Assembly (NCBI GenBank): GCA_963728365.1
Contig: CAVSJI010000001.1
Location: 434,001-498,000 of the forward strand
DNA: 64,000 bases
Direction: 5' to 3'
Source: VRUE01 sp963728365
GTDB taxonomy: Bacteria; Actinomycetota; Thermoleophilia; Solirubrobacterales; 70-9
A program made the position numbers and the translations under genes. The notes below the pieces were generated by a model that did not search any database, was not told the DNA's origin, and saw only the letters and a list, made by a program, of their open reading frames with translations. The stretch's first letter is position 1; each line of letters begins with the position of its first letter. This document shows positions 1 to 7,435 of this stretch, piece by piece.

Positions 1-1476
1 GCGGTCGAGGAGCTCGCCCGGGGCGTCCGGGAAACCGTGGCGCTGGTCGGGTTCGCCGAGCCGTTGCCGGGCGGCGGCGACTTCCGCCACGCCCACAACT
101 CTGTCGCGGTGCTCGCCGATGGCGCCGTGCGAGCCGTCTACCGCAAGAACCGGCTGCCCAACTACGCGGTCTTCGACGAGCAGCGTTACTTCGTCCCCGG
201 CGCCGAACCGGAGACGGTCGAGGTTGGCGGCGAGCAGGTCGGGTTGACGATCTGCGAGGACGTCTGGGCGCCGGGGCCGCCGGCGTCCAGCGAGGCGGCG
301 GCGGGCGCGCAGCTGATCGCCAATCCCTCGGGCTCGCCGTATCACCGCGGCAAGGGCCGCGAGCGGGAAGCGATGTTCGCCGAGCGCGCCCGCGCTTACG
401 GCACGGCCTTTGCCTTCTGCAACCTGGTCGGCGGCCAGGACGAGCTCGTCTTCGACGGCCACAGCCTCGTCGTCGAGGCGAGCGGCGAGATCATCGCCCG
501 CGGCGCGCAGTTCGAGGAGCAACTGCTCGTCTGCGAGGTGCCCTCCGCCACCCCGGGACCGCTCGCCGAGCCGCTCCCCGACCTGGCTGAGGTCTACGCA
601 GCGCTCACCCTCGGGCTGCGCGACTACGTCGCGAAGAACGGCTTCCGCCACGTCGGCATCGCCCTCTCGGGCGGCATCGATTCCGCCCTCGTCGCCCTGC
701 TCGCCGTCGACGCCCTCGGCCGCGAGCGGGTCAGCTGCGTTGTGATGCCCTCGCCGCATTCCAGCGTTGAAACACAGGCCGACGCGCGGAATATCGCCGC
801 CAACCTCGGCGTCGAGACGCTCGAGATCCCGATCGAGGGGGCGATGGACGAGTATGCGAGCGCGCTCGCCGGCTCCCTCGGGGAGCGCGAGAGCGAGGTC
901 GCCGAGCGCTCGCTGCCCCACGACCCGGCGCGACCCTCGGCGATCGACCTGGCGGCGGAGAACATCCAGGCGCGAATCAGGGGCAACCTGATGATGGCGC
1001 TCTCCAACCGGCACGGCTGGCTGGTGCTGACCACCGGCAACAAGAGCGAGATGTCGGTCGGCTACGCGACCCTCTACGGCGACATGGCGGGCGGCTTCGC
1101 GGCGATCAAGGACGTGCCGAAGACGCTCGTCTACGAGCTCGTCCGCCACCGCAACGCGGCCGCCGGCCGCGAGCTGATCCCCGCCTCGGTGATCGACCGG
1201 GCGCCCTCGGCCGAGCTGCGCCCCGACCAGCGCGACTCCGACTCCCTCCCCCCCTACGAGCTGCTCGACCGGATCCTCGAGTCCTACGTCGAGCGCGACG
1301 AGGGCCGCGAGGAGATGATCGCCGCGGGCCTCCCCCCGCAGACCGTCGACGAGGTGATCCGCATGGTCGACCGCTCTGAGTACAAGCGCCGCCAGGCCGC
1401 CCCGGGCATCCGCATAACCCCCAAGGCCTTCGGCCGCGACCGCCGCCTCCCCATCACAAACCGCTTCCGCGGCTAA
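1..1476 (+). CDS. nadE: Glutamine-dependent NAD+ synthetase, 5' end outside window
   Basis: C-terminal 491 residues of the two-domain enzyme that makes NAD+ from nicotinic acid adenine dinucleotide, ATP and glutamine in the cytoplasm. The frame is open from base 1, so the true start is upstream of the window. The remaining nitrilase-fold glutaminase half shows the catalytic-Lys region YRKNRLPNY (about nt 139-165) and the nucleophile Cys in TICEDVW (nt 247-267). The synthetase half has the PP-loop SGGIDSA (nt 667-687) and TTGNKSEMSVG (about nt 1033). The C-terminus RITPKAFGRDRRLPITNRF is typical of the family. The stop is two bases before the family C palindrome that separates it from a convergent gene. 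Confidence 0.95.
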   Translation, partial: AVEELARGVRETVALVGFAEPLPGGGDFRHAHNSVAVLADGAVRAVYRKNRLPNYAVFDEQRYFVPGAEPETVEVGGEQVGLTICEDVWAPGPPASSEAAAGAQLIANPSGSPYHRGKGREREAMFAERARAYGTAFAFCNLVGGQDELVFDGHSLVVEASGEIIARGAQFEEQLLVCEVPSATPGPLAEPLPDLAEVYAALTLGLRDYVAKNGFRHVGIALSGGIDSALVALLAVDALGRERVSCVVMPSPHSSVETQADARNIAANLGVETLEIPIEGAMDEYASALAGSLGERESEVAERSLPHDPARPSAIDLAAENIQARIRGNLMMALSNRHGWLVLTTGNKSEMSVGYATLYGDMAGGFAAIKDVPKTLVYELVRHRNAAAGRELIPASVIDRAPSAELRPDQRDSDSLPPYELLDRILESYVERDEGREEMIAAGLPPQTVDEVIRMVDRSEYKRRQAAPGIRITPKAFGRDRRLPITNRFRG

Positions 1477-1478
1477 CC

Positions 1479-1548
1479 CCCAACGGGGACGTGCCGCAAC
1501 TTAGAGGACCGTATAGGTCCCTAAGTTGCGGCACGTCCCCGGGTTGGG
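1479..1548. repeat. Palindromic element, family C copy 1
   Basis: Perfect 20-bp inverted arms at 1485-1504 and 1521-1540 (GGGGACGTGCCGCAACTTAG and its complement), with an inner near-palindrome GGACC-GTATA-GGTCC and an outer CCCAAC/GTTGGG pair. A second copy with the same arms lies at 53491-53546. It sits between convergent gene ends, and the minus-strand thioesterase stop (1521-1523) lies inside it. No T-run follows the stem, so it is not a textbook intrinsic terminator, although a terminator or transcript-end role fits its position. Confidence 0.85.
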
Positions 1549-1934
1549 CGGATGGCGATCGTCATCTGGGCGAGGGCGCAGAGGCGGGACTCGGCGTCGC
1601 GGACCTCGGCTTCCCAGATCCAGGTGGTGCGACCGCGGTGGCGGGCTCGCGCCTCGACTTCGGCGTGGCCCTCGGTGATCGGGCGGATGAAGCTGACGCT
1701 GATCGACTGGCCCATCGCGATCATCTCCTCGCCGAGCACCGCCAGGGCGGTCGAGCGCGAGCAGACGCTCTCGACCAGAGTCGACATCACGCCGCCGTGC
1801 AGGAGGCCGACCGGCTGGCGCAGCTGGTCGCGCACCGGCACGCGCACGCGGGCGTGGTCGGGGTCGTCGTCGAGCCACTCGGTGCCGACCAGGGCGTCGA
1901 AGTGAGACGTGAGCCTGCGCGGATCCTCGGCCAT
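1521..1934 (-). CDS. PaaI-family hotdog thioesterase
   Basis: 137-residue single hotdog-fold protein, probably an acyl-CoA thioesterase of the PaaI/YbgC type acting on aromatic or acyl CoA thioesters; the substrate is not evident. The signature is the GLLHGGVMSTLVESVCS segment, where the family has a conserved H-G-G-x helix start, followed by the beta strands SISVSFIRPITEG and HRGRTTWIWEAEV. I chose the ATG at 1934 because the upstream in-frame ATG at 2027 adds about 31 residues that do not look like a hotdog N-terminus. The last residues are encoded by the family C palindrome, so the natural C-terminus may have been altered when the element arose. Confidence 0.75.
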   Translation of the reverse strand: MAEDPRRLTSHFDALVGTEWLDDDPDHARVRVPVRDQLRQPVGLLHGGVMSTLVESVCSRSTALAVLGEEMIAMGQSISVSFIRPITEGHAEVEARARHRGRTTWIWEAEVRDAESRLCALAQMTIAIRPTRGRAAT

Positions 1935-2041
1935 CGGGCCGCAGACCCTATCCACAGGCGGTGCGTGAGGCTGACCATCCCATAGCTGCTTAACCTCACG
2001 CACCCCCGGCGATCTGCTTGCTGGCATAGGCTTCGGCTCCC

Positions 2042-2890
2042 GTGGGGCTGACGGACGATCAGAAGGCGATGCTGCGCCTGCTCGCCCAGCGCGAGGAGGG
2101 CTACGACGACATGGCGGCGCTGATGGGCCTCAGCGTCGAGGAGGTGCGCGCCAAGGTCAAGGAGGCCCTCGCCGAGGTCGATCAGGAGGCGGACGTCTCG
2201 CCGGCCGGGGCGCCGGCGCCCCCCGAGCCCATGAGAGCCCGGGAGCCAACCCCGGCGCCAGCGCCTCAGCGGCCGAAGCGCGGCGCCGGGCCACCGAAGC
2301 TGCCGCTGCCCAAGCCGAAGCTGCCGAAGGCCCGCGGCCCGGCGGTCGGCGTCGCCGCCGGCGCGCTGGTCGTGGTGGTGCTGGTGATCATCCTGATCGT
2401 CGGCGGCAGCGGGGGCGGCTCATCCGCAGACACGACGGCGGCGGAAGGCGGCGAACAGCAGCTCACCGCCGCCGAAGAAAAGAACCTCACCCAAGCGGTC
2501 CTCGAGCCGGTCGGCGGCGGTGAAGGCAGCGGCCGGGCGCTCTTCGGCCGCTACCGCAAGAAGGTCCTGCTCCAGGTCCAGGCGGAAGGCCTCGAACCGA
2601 GCGGCAAAGGCAGGACCTATACGGTCTGGCTCTACCGCTCGCCGAAGCTGGCGCTGCAGATCGGGCAGGTCCCCGTCGGCTCTTCAGGCAAGATCGGCGC
2701 CCAGTTCCAGATCCCCGCCCAGCTGCTCGCCTACGTCGCCAACGGCGCCTTCAACCAGATCGACGTCTCGCTCACCCCCACCGCCGAATACCAGGCGGCC
2801 TTCCAGAAGGCGAAGAGCGAAAAGAAGCTCCCCCCGCACGTCGGCAAGTCAGTGCTTCGCGGCGAGATCACCGGCCCCGCGATTCGCTGA
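2042..2890 (+). CDS. Single-pass membrane protein: HTH-like N-terminus, RskA-like outer domain
   Basis: 282 residues from a GTG start. Residues 1-45 (MGLTDDQKAMLRLLAQREEG...MGLSVEEVRAKVKEALAEV) resemble a small helix-turn-helix of the sigma region 4 or ECF type. A Pro/Ala/Lys-rich linker follows, then one transmembrane helix (about residues 100-120, VGVAAGALVVVVLVIILIVG) and an outer domain with GKGRTYTVWLYRSP and QVPVGSSGKIGAQFQIP. This outer domain recalls the C-terminal domain of anti-sigma-K (RskA) proteins, where a YxVWL strand is typical. The domain calls come from reading alone. If right, it would be an envelope-sensing regulator with its own DNA-binding or sigma-like end. It has no sigma-factor neighbour. 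The stop lies in the left arm of a family E element. Confidence 0.55.
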   Translation: MGLTDDQKAMLRLLAQREEGYDDMAALMGLSVEEVRAKVKEALAEVDQEADVSPAGAPAPPEPMRAREPTPAPAPQRPKRGAGPPKLPLPKPKLPKARGPAVGVAAGALVVVVLVIILIVGGSGGGSSADTTAAEGGEQQLTAAEEKNLTQAVLEPVGGGEGSGRALFGRYRKKVLLQVQAEGLEPSGKGRTYTVWLYRSPKLALQIGQVPVGSSGKIGAQFQIPAQLLAYVANGAFNQIDVSLTPTAEYQAAFQKAKSEKKLPPHVGKSVLRGEITGPAIR

Positions 2891-2985
2891 GCTGACGCTG
2901 CGCGTATCGGCGTCCTCGGTCGCTCGCATGTGGACCACGGCCGCTCCCTGCGTCTTGCGTCCTTGAGCCGCTTGGTCAGATCAGC
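2886..2985. repeat. Nested palindromic element, family E copy 1
   Basis: Outer arms 2886-2896 and 2975-2985 pair with one mismatch (GCTGAGCTGAC against GTCAGATCAGC). The core shares CGGCGTCCTCGGTCGCTCGC and CGCTCCCTGCGTC with the copy at 63678-63783, while the outer arms of the two copies are unrelated. Both flanking convergent genes stop inside the arms (TGA at 2888-2890 on plus; TGA at 2981-2983 on minus). Confidence 0.75.
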
Positions 2986-4609
2986 CGGTTGCCAACTTTC
3001 CTGGGTTCATGATTTCCGAGGGATCGAGTTGGTCCTTTACCGCTCTTAGCACGTCAAGCCCGACCTGACCCACCTCGGCCTCCATGTAGGGGGCGTGGTC
3101 GCGGCCGACGGCGTGGTGGTGTGTGATCGTGCCGCCGTGGGCGACGATCGCCTCGCAGGCGGCGCGCTTCACCTGGCGCCAATGCTCGATTTCCTCCCCG
3201 CCGCGAGCGCGGGCGAGGAAGGTGAAGTAGAGCGAGGCGCCGTCGGGGTAGGCGTGGGAGAGGTGGCAGAAGACCAGGCCCGGCGTGCCCTGCCCGGAGA
3301 GCGAGTCGCGGATCGCACCGCCGACCGCCGCGTAGAGCTCCGCCAGCCGGCCCCAGGTGTGCGCGGTCTCCAGGGTCTCGACGATCGCCCCCATGCCGAT
3401 CAGCGTGTCGCGCAGGTAGGGGCCTTGGTAGCGGCCGTGCTCCCAGGAGCGGCCCGCCGCCTGACCCAGGTAGGCGGCGCCGCCGCGACGCAGCTCGCGC
3501 ACGCAGAGGGCTCGCCGCCGCGCCACCGACTCCTCGTCGCCCTCGATCCCGACGATCACCAGCGAGCCGCCGCGACGCCGACGCAGGCCGAGATATCGGC
3601 TGAAGAGCGAGCCCCTCGCGCCGCGCGGCCCGGAAAGGGCGAGCGAGACCTCCGTCTCCTCCTCGTCGGAGACGCGGATCACGTCCGGCAGCCCCGGGCC
3701 CTGCGCCAGAGCGCGGACGATCTCGGCACCCGCCTCGAAGCTCTCCGCCATCCAGCCCTCGTAGCGGCGTCGCCGCGGCGCTGGGCGCACCCGAACGGTC
3801 ACCTCGGGGATCACGCCGAGGATGCCCTCGGAGCCGATCACCAGCTCCCGCAGAGCGGGACCGGCGGCCGTGTGCGGCGTTTCCAGGGTGCGCAGCTCAC
3901 CGGCAGGCGCGAGCAGCCTCACCGAGCTGACCAGGGAATCGAAGCGCCCGTAGCCGCTCGACGCCTGGCCCGCGGACCGGGTCGCCGCGAAACCGCCGAC
4001 AGTCGCGTACTCGAAGCTCTGCGGGTAGTGACCGAGAACGACGTCCTCCCGCGCCAGCCCCGCTTCCGCCTCGGGCCCGCGCAGGCCGGCGCCCAGCCGG
4101 GCGGTGAGCGAGCGAGCGTCGACCTCCACGTCGCGCAGCCGCGAGAGATCGAGGCTGACCACCCGCGAGTGCGTCCCGCGCAACGGCTCGACCCCGCCGA
4201 CCACGCTCGTCCCGCCCCCGAACGGCACCACCGCAACCCCCTCCGCGGCACATACCTCCAAGACGCGTTGCACCGCGGCCGCATCGGCCGGCAGCAGCAC
4301 AGCGTCGGGAGCCGCCTCCAGCGCCCCAGAGCGCAACCGAGCGAGATCCGCGTAGCCGCAACCGGTGGCGTGCCGAATCCGGTCCTCGGCTCCGGCGAAG
4401 ACGCTCTTCTCGCCCACCGCCTCGACCAGCGCCGGTGGCAAGGGCTCGGGCTCGGGCAACCGAAAGTCCTCGACCTCCGGCACGGGCGCCGCCCGCTCCA
4501 AGTCCCCGATCCGCTCCCGCAGCGTGGCCAGCGCCGGCCCATCGAGCTCGGGCTCGACCGCCGGGTCACCCCACCCCCACCACTTCGAGTCCCGCCGCGG
4601 CCCGCTCAC
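2981..4609 (-). CDS. FAD-linked oxidase, alkylglycerone-phosphate synthase-like
   Basis: 542 residues. A FAD-binding PCMH-type domain (about residues 95-280) shows VVPFGGGTSVVGG and the PQSFEYATVGGFAATRSAGQ segment. The C-terminal cap contains GTITHHHAVGRDH and ends DPSEIMNPGKL. The HHH...GRDH segment and the end match alkyl-dihydroxyacetone-phosphate synthases (ether lipid synthesis) better than D-lactate or glycolate oxidases. Without the plasmalogen partner gene nearby the substrate stays uncertain; it could be another 2-hydroxyacid-type flavoenzyme. It overlaps the upstream SRPBCC gene by 4 bp (ATGA), so the two are probably cotranscribed. Confidence 0.8.
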   Translation of the reverse strand: MSGPRRDSKWWGWGDPAVEPELDGPALATLRERIGDLERAAPVPEVEDFRLPEPEPLPPALVEAVGEKSVFAGAEDRIRHATGCGYADLARLRSGALEAAPDAVLLPADAAAVQRVLEVCAAEGVAVVPFGGGTSVVGGVEPLRGTHSRVVSLDLSRLRDVEVDARSLTARLGAGLRGPEAEAGLAREDVVLGHYPQSFEYATVGGFAATRSAGQASSGYGRFDSLVSSVRLLAPAGELRTLETPHTAAGPALRELVIGSEGILGVIPEVTVRVRPAPRRRRYEGWMAESFEAGAEIVRALAQGPGLPDVIRVSDEEETEVSLALSGPRGARGSLFSRYLGLRRRRGGSLVIVGIEGDEESVARRRALCVRELRRGGAAYLGQAAGRSWEHGRYQGPYLRDTLIGMGAIVETLETAHTWGRLAELYAAVGGAIRDSLSGQGTPGLVFCHLSHAYPDGASLYFTFLARARGGEEIEHWRQVKRAACEAIVAHGGTITHHHAVGRDHAPYMEAEVGQVGLDVLRAVKDQLDPSEIMNPGKLATG

Positions 4610-5052
4610 CCAAGCACCCTTTCGAGCCCGTCGAGCGCCTCATCCAGGAGCCTCCCCTGAGCCCCCCGCATCATCGGTGACCCAAGCCGCGAGAGCCCCC
4701 GCAGCGTCTGCACCGCCGAAAGCTCCACCGCGGTTTCCTCACCCTCCTCGCGCACCGCGACCTCCAACTCGTACTTCCGCAAATGTCGCTCAAAGGGCGA
4801 CCCCTCGAGCAGCTGCGCCCAGGTCATCCGCTCCCCGGCCACCAGCCGGCTACACCTGAAATCAGCTCGCACCCCCCGACCCTCAGCCGTCCCCAACACG
4901 CTCGTCCAAAGCATCCCAACCCCCTCGCCTTCGACCCCCTCGACCCGCTGAACCTTCGGCCACCAACGAGGCAGGTTGTAAGGATCCGCCACAAGCTCAA
5001 AAACCCGCGCGGCGGGGACCCCCACCCTCCTCCTCCGCGTCACCCGAGGCAT
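4606..5052 (-). CDS. SRPBCC (START-like) ligand-binding protein
   Basis: 148 residues with the polyketide cyclase/dehydrase fold signature: VPAARVFELVADPYNLPRWW near the start, a beta-rich middle, and a long C-terminal helix (MMRGAQGRLLDEALDGLERVL). Such proteins bind hydrophobic ligands or help lipid or polyketide metabolism; no catalytic residues can be assigned. The start at ATG 5052 is preferred over an in-frame ATG at 5142 because the longer form would be translated through a family A palindrome. It overlaps the AGPS-like gene by 4 bp, which suggests a shared role in lipid handling. Confidence 0.75.
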   Translation of the reverse strand: MPRVTRRRRVGVPAARVFELVADPYNLPRWWPKVQRVEGVEGEGVGMLWTSVLGTAEGRGVRADFRCSRLVAGERMTWAQLLEGSPFERHLRKYELEVAVREEGEETAVELSAVQTLRGLSRLGSPMMRGAQGRLLDEALDGLERVLG

Positions 5053-5073
5053 CCGGACCCTGAAAGCGTTGTC

Positions 5074-5170
5074 CCGGCAGGGGTGGAGCGTCTTGCACTT
5101 TTTCGTCGTGAGCCAGGCGGCGTCAGCAACCCACGTCTCCACCGAAAAAGTTAAGTGGAACCCCTACCGG
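5074..5170. repeat. Nested palindromic element, family A copy 1
   Basis: Outer arms CCGGCAGGGGT (5074-5084) and ACCCCTACCGG (5160-5170) pair with one mismatch. Then come the family internal motifs (GGA-G-CGT-CTTG on the left, TAAG-T-GGA on the right) and the inner stem ACTTTTTCG/CGAAAAAGT. The G/T pair next to the GGA/GGA loop is a wobble here. It lies between the merR stop (5179) and the SRPBCC start. Unlike the other four copies, this one has no extended locus-specific arm. Confidence 0.85.
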
Positions 5171-5178
5171 CATAGCCC

Positions 5179-5934
5179 CTACTCGCCCGCAAGCCTGCGC
5201 AAGTCCCGCACGAGCAAAAGGTGCTTCAGATGGCTCACCGTAGCCGCAAGGCTCTCCAGGCTCTCGAGCGCCTCCTTGCGCCGATCCGGATTCCGCGACC
5301 GTAGCGAGGGCCCCAGCAGCGCTTCGAGCAGGTTCGCCTCACGATCGGCCGACGACCGGAAGACGCGCAGGTTGCGAGCGCCGACGCCGAAGCGCGAGAG
5401 CTCGTTGGCGGCGCGCACCACTTCACGGTCGGTCTCGTCGTAGACGGTCTTGCCGTCGCGCTTCTCGGGCTGGACGATGCCGAAGTTCTCCAGCTCGGCG
5501 ATCAGCTCCTCGCGAGCCCCGGTCTCCTCGATCAGCTCCTCGAGCGTCAAGTACGCGCGTGAGGTGTTGACGAGGATCGCGCGCCGCACGGCGCCTCCCG
5601 AGGGACGCTTGTCGGGGTTCGCAGCGCCGACGATGTCGCCTCCCGCGGCGAGCTCCTGGCGGATCACCCGCAGCGGCAGGAACTCGTCGCGCTGCAGGCG
5701 GAGGATCGTGCGCAGGCGTTCGACGTCGGATTGGCTATAGAGCCGGTAGCCGCCCTGCGTGCGCCGCGGGGTGAGCAGCTTCTGGTCCTCCAGATAGCGG
5801 ATCTTCGAGATCGAGACGTCGTCGAACTCGCTTTGCAGGATCTTGCAGACGGCGCCGATCGTCAGCGCCTTGCGCGGCCGCGAGTCGCGCCGTCCAGCGC
5901 CCTGCTGCTCGGAGATCTCCACGGGCCCGCTCAC
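5179..5934 (-). CDS. MerR-family regulator, FtsR-like
   Basis: 251 residues. The N-terminal winged HTH (about residues 22-95) includes LTIGAVCKILQSEF, the KIRYLEDQKLLTPRR recognition region and GGYRLYSQSDVERL. The C-terminal half is helical and lacks the Cys ligands of metal-sensing MerR proteins. Its place immediately after a GarA-type FHA gene matches the actinobacterial garA-ftsR pair (Rv1827-Rv1828 in Mycobacterium tuberculosis), where FtsR controls ftsZ and growth. Its start overlaps the FHA gene end by 4 bp. Assignment to the FtsR group is by synteny and HTH type, not by target sites. Confidence 0.85.
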   Translation of the reverse strand: MSGPVEISEQQGAGRRDSRPRKALTIGAVCKILQSEFDDVSISKIRYLEDQKLLTPRRTQGGYRLYSQSDVERLRTILRLQRDEFLPLRVIRQELAAGGDIVGAANPDKRPSGGAVRRAILVNTSRAYLTLEELIEETGAREELIAELENFGIVQPEKRDGKTVYDETDREVVRAANELSRFGVGARNLRVFRSSADREANLLEALLGPSLRSRNPDRRKEALESLESLAATVSHLKHLLLVRDLRRLAGE

Positions 5935-6410
5935 CTCTCCAGGTAGCTGAGCTTGTACTTGCCGACCTGGATCTCGTCGCCGTCCTCGAGCCGGTGCGAC
6001 TCGATCCGCCGCCGGTTCACGTAGGTGCCGTTGAGCGAACCGAGATCGTCGATGTAGAGGCCGTCGCGCCGTCGCACCAGCAGGGCGTGGTTGCGCGAGA
6101 CGGTGACGTCGTCGAGGAAGACGCCGGCGTCGGGGCTGCGACCGATGCTGACCCGGTCCTCCTCGAGGGCGAAGCTCTCCCCCGCCCGCCCGCCGCCGGC
6201 GCGGATCACCAGCGCCGCGCCGCTGCGCTCGACCGTCTCGTCGATGTCGACCGGCTGCATCTCGCCGGTCTCGTCGACTTTGTAGGCCATGGTCGTGGGC
6301 TCGTCGCCGCCCTCGCCGTCAGCGGGGCCGCCAACGTAGGCGCCGCACTTCTGGCAGTAGTTGGCGCCCTCGGGGTTGACGAACCCGCATTCAGGACAGT
6401 GGATGGCCAT
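5931..6410 (-). CDS. Zinc-ribbon FHA protein, GarA/OdhI-like
   Basis: 159 residues. The N-terminal zinc ribbon has two CxxC knuckles (CPECGF and CQKCGAY). A linker contains several Thr-Glu contexts, and the C-terminal FHA domain (about residues 80-155) shows GRSPDAGVFLDDVTVSRNHA and LGSLNGTYVNRRRI, with the pThr-binding Arg, Ser, His and Asn residues. GarA/OdhI proteins bind and inhibit 2-oxoglutarate-metabolising enzymes when unphosphorylated. The linker here has DEPTT but no clear ETTS phosphosite. It lies between the RsiG-like gene (12 bp upstream) and the MerR gene (overlap), in an order that recalls mycobacterial garA. Confidence 0.87.
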   Translation of the reverse strand: MAIHCPECGFVNPEGANYCQKCGAYVGGPADGEGGDEPTTMAYKVDETGEMQPVDIDETVERSGAALVIRAGGGRAGESFALEEDRVSIGRSPDAGVFLDDVTVSRNHALLVRRRDGLYIDDLGSLNGTYVNRRRIESHRLEDGDEIQVGKYKLSYLER

Positions 6411-6422
6411 CGACGCTCCCGC

Positions 6423-6689
6423 TCAGGCGGCCGGCTCGTCCTCGGCGGGCCCCGCCCTGCCGGCGAGGATCTCGGTCAACTGGGCGACGTCGTCACCGGA
6501 GAAGAGCGACTCCCCCTGCTCACGCTTCTGGCGCAGCCGGTTGACGAGCTCGGCTCGCAGGATGTCGATCTTGCCGTGCAGGACTCGCCGCTTGTAGGAG
6601 ATCTCGTTCTCCTCCTCGGTGAGCTTGTCGATCAGCTCCTTCAGCTCCTCGTCGCTGAGTGAGCCGAGGTCGGGAAAGGTGTCCTCCAT
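6423..6689 (-). CDS. RsiG-like single-motif coiled-coil protein (putative c-di-GMP-binding anti-sigma)
   Basis: 88 residues, a helical hairpin: LSDEELKELIDKLTEEENEI, then SYKRRVLHGKIDILRAELV. The second helix carries E-x3-S-x2-R-x3-H-x3-D in EENEISYKRRVLHGKID. RsiG proteins carry E-x3-S-x2-R-x3-Q-x3-D and, when loaded with cyclic-di-GMP, hold the sigma factor WhiG. The Streptomyces protein has two motif copies; the Rubrobacter protein has one and dimerises. This protein has one copy with His in place of Gln. It is first gene of a run with the FHA and MerR genes, behind a good promoter (6737-6764). No sigma factor gene is present in the window. Confidence 0.75.
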   Translation of the reverse strand: MEDTFPDLGSLSDEELKELIDKLTEEENEISYKRRVLHGKIDILRAELVNRLRQKREQGESLFSGDDVAQLTEILAGRAGPAEDEPAA

Positions 6690-6736
6690 CTCGCTCCTTG
6701 GGTTGCGGTTCCGGCCCGGGTGAGCCCGCTGCGTCG

Positions 6737-6780
6737 ATTATAGGTGGATCGACCAAAGGTTCAACTAAAGGTTGAAGGTT
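6737..6780 (-). promoter_or_regulatory. Promoter with AAAGGTT repeats upstream of the rsiG-like operon
   Basis: On the minus strand TTGAAC (plus 6759-6764), 16 bp, then a perfect TATAAT (plus 6737-6742), about 48 bp before the rsiG-like start. The -35 region overlaps a cluster of repeats seen on plus as AAAGGTT (6755-6761), AAAGGTT (6767-6773) and GAAGGTT (6774-6780). The first two are one helical turn (12 bp) apart. This is a likely operator, perhaps for the MerR protein of the same operon. Confidence 0.65.
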
Positions 6781-7435
6781 ATGCGGAATGAGCCCCGTCT
6801 TGCAGGGCCCGCGCAGCCCGCACTTCGCGGACGCCGGCCCGCGCGTAGAGCAGCGTCGCGACGATCGCCAGGACAAGGCCGACGATCAGCAGCGCTGCCG
6901 GAACCCAGCCGGCGAAGACCATCGCGAAGAAGATTCCGCCCATGATCGGAAACACCGAGATCCGGCCCGGCCAGTTGACGTGGATCTCCACCCCGTGGCG
7001 CAGGCCGTACTGCCCGAGCCCCAGCATCGCCAACTCGCGCGCGGCGAGCAGCGCCAGCGCCCAGCGCGGCAGCAGCTCGAAGTGCCAGCAGACGACCGCG
7101 CCGGCGAGGATCGTCAGCCGGTCGACGACGGGGTCGAGGATCGAGCCAAGCCGGCTGTACTGGCCGGTGACCCTGGCCAGGAAGCCGTCGAGGTAGTCGC
7201 CGGCTGCGATCAGCCAGAAGACGATCGCCGCCGGGGCGCTGCGCCCGTCGCCCGATTCGAAGGCCAGCCAGAGGAAGAGCGGCAGCGCCGCGAGGCGCGC
7301 GTAGCCGACCAGGTTGGGCAGCGTCCAGGGATTGAGCGGTTCGCCGGGGCGCACCTGCCGCGGCGGCGGGCCGCTGCGATCGAGGCCGAAGAGCCGGCGG
7401 ATGCGCCCGCGCCCGAACGGGGCGCTGTCAGCCAT
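6779..7435 (-). CDS. CDP-alcohol phosphatidyltransferase (PgsA family)
   Basis: 218-residue integral membrane enzyme that moves a phosphatidyl group from CDP-diacylglycerol to an alcohol, most often glycerol 3-phosphate. The full family motif D-x2-D-G-x2-A-R-x8-G-x3-D-x3-D is present in DYLDGFLARVTGQYSRLGS and the following ILDPVVD. About five further hydrophobic helices follow. The ATG at 7435 overlaps the proS stop by 8 bp. A pgsA-type gene close to garA/ftsR also occurs in mycobacteria (pgsA2), so its place is conserved. The accepted alcohol is not certain from sequence. Confidence 0.85.
   Translation of the reverse strand: MADSAPFGRGRIRRLFGLDRSGPPPRQVRPGEPLNPWTLPNLVGYARLAALPLFLWLAFESGDGRSAPAAIVFWLIAAGDYLDGFLARVTGQYSRLGSILDPVVDRLTILAGAVVCWHFELLPRWALALLAARELAMLGLGQYGLRHGVEIHVNWPGRISVFPIMGGIFFAMVFAGWVPAALLIVGLVLAIVATLLYARAGVREVRAARALQDGAHSA

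Noticed and set aside
5053..5142. Longer N-terminus for the SRPBCC gene
   Set aside because: It would translate a family A palindrome; the same applies to longer forms of dxr, leuB and the quinone oxidoreductase.
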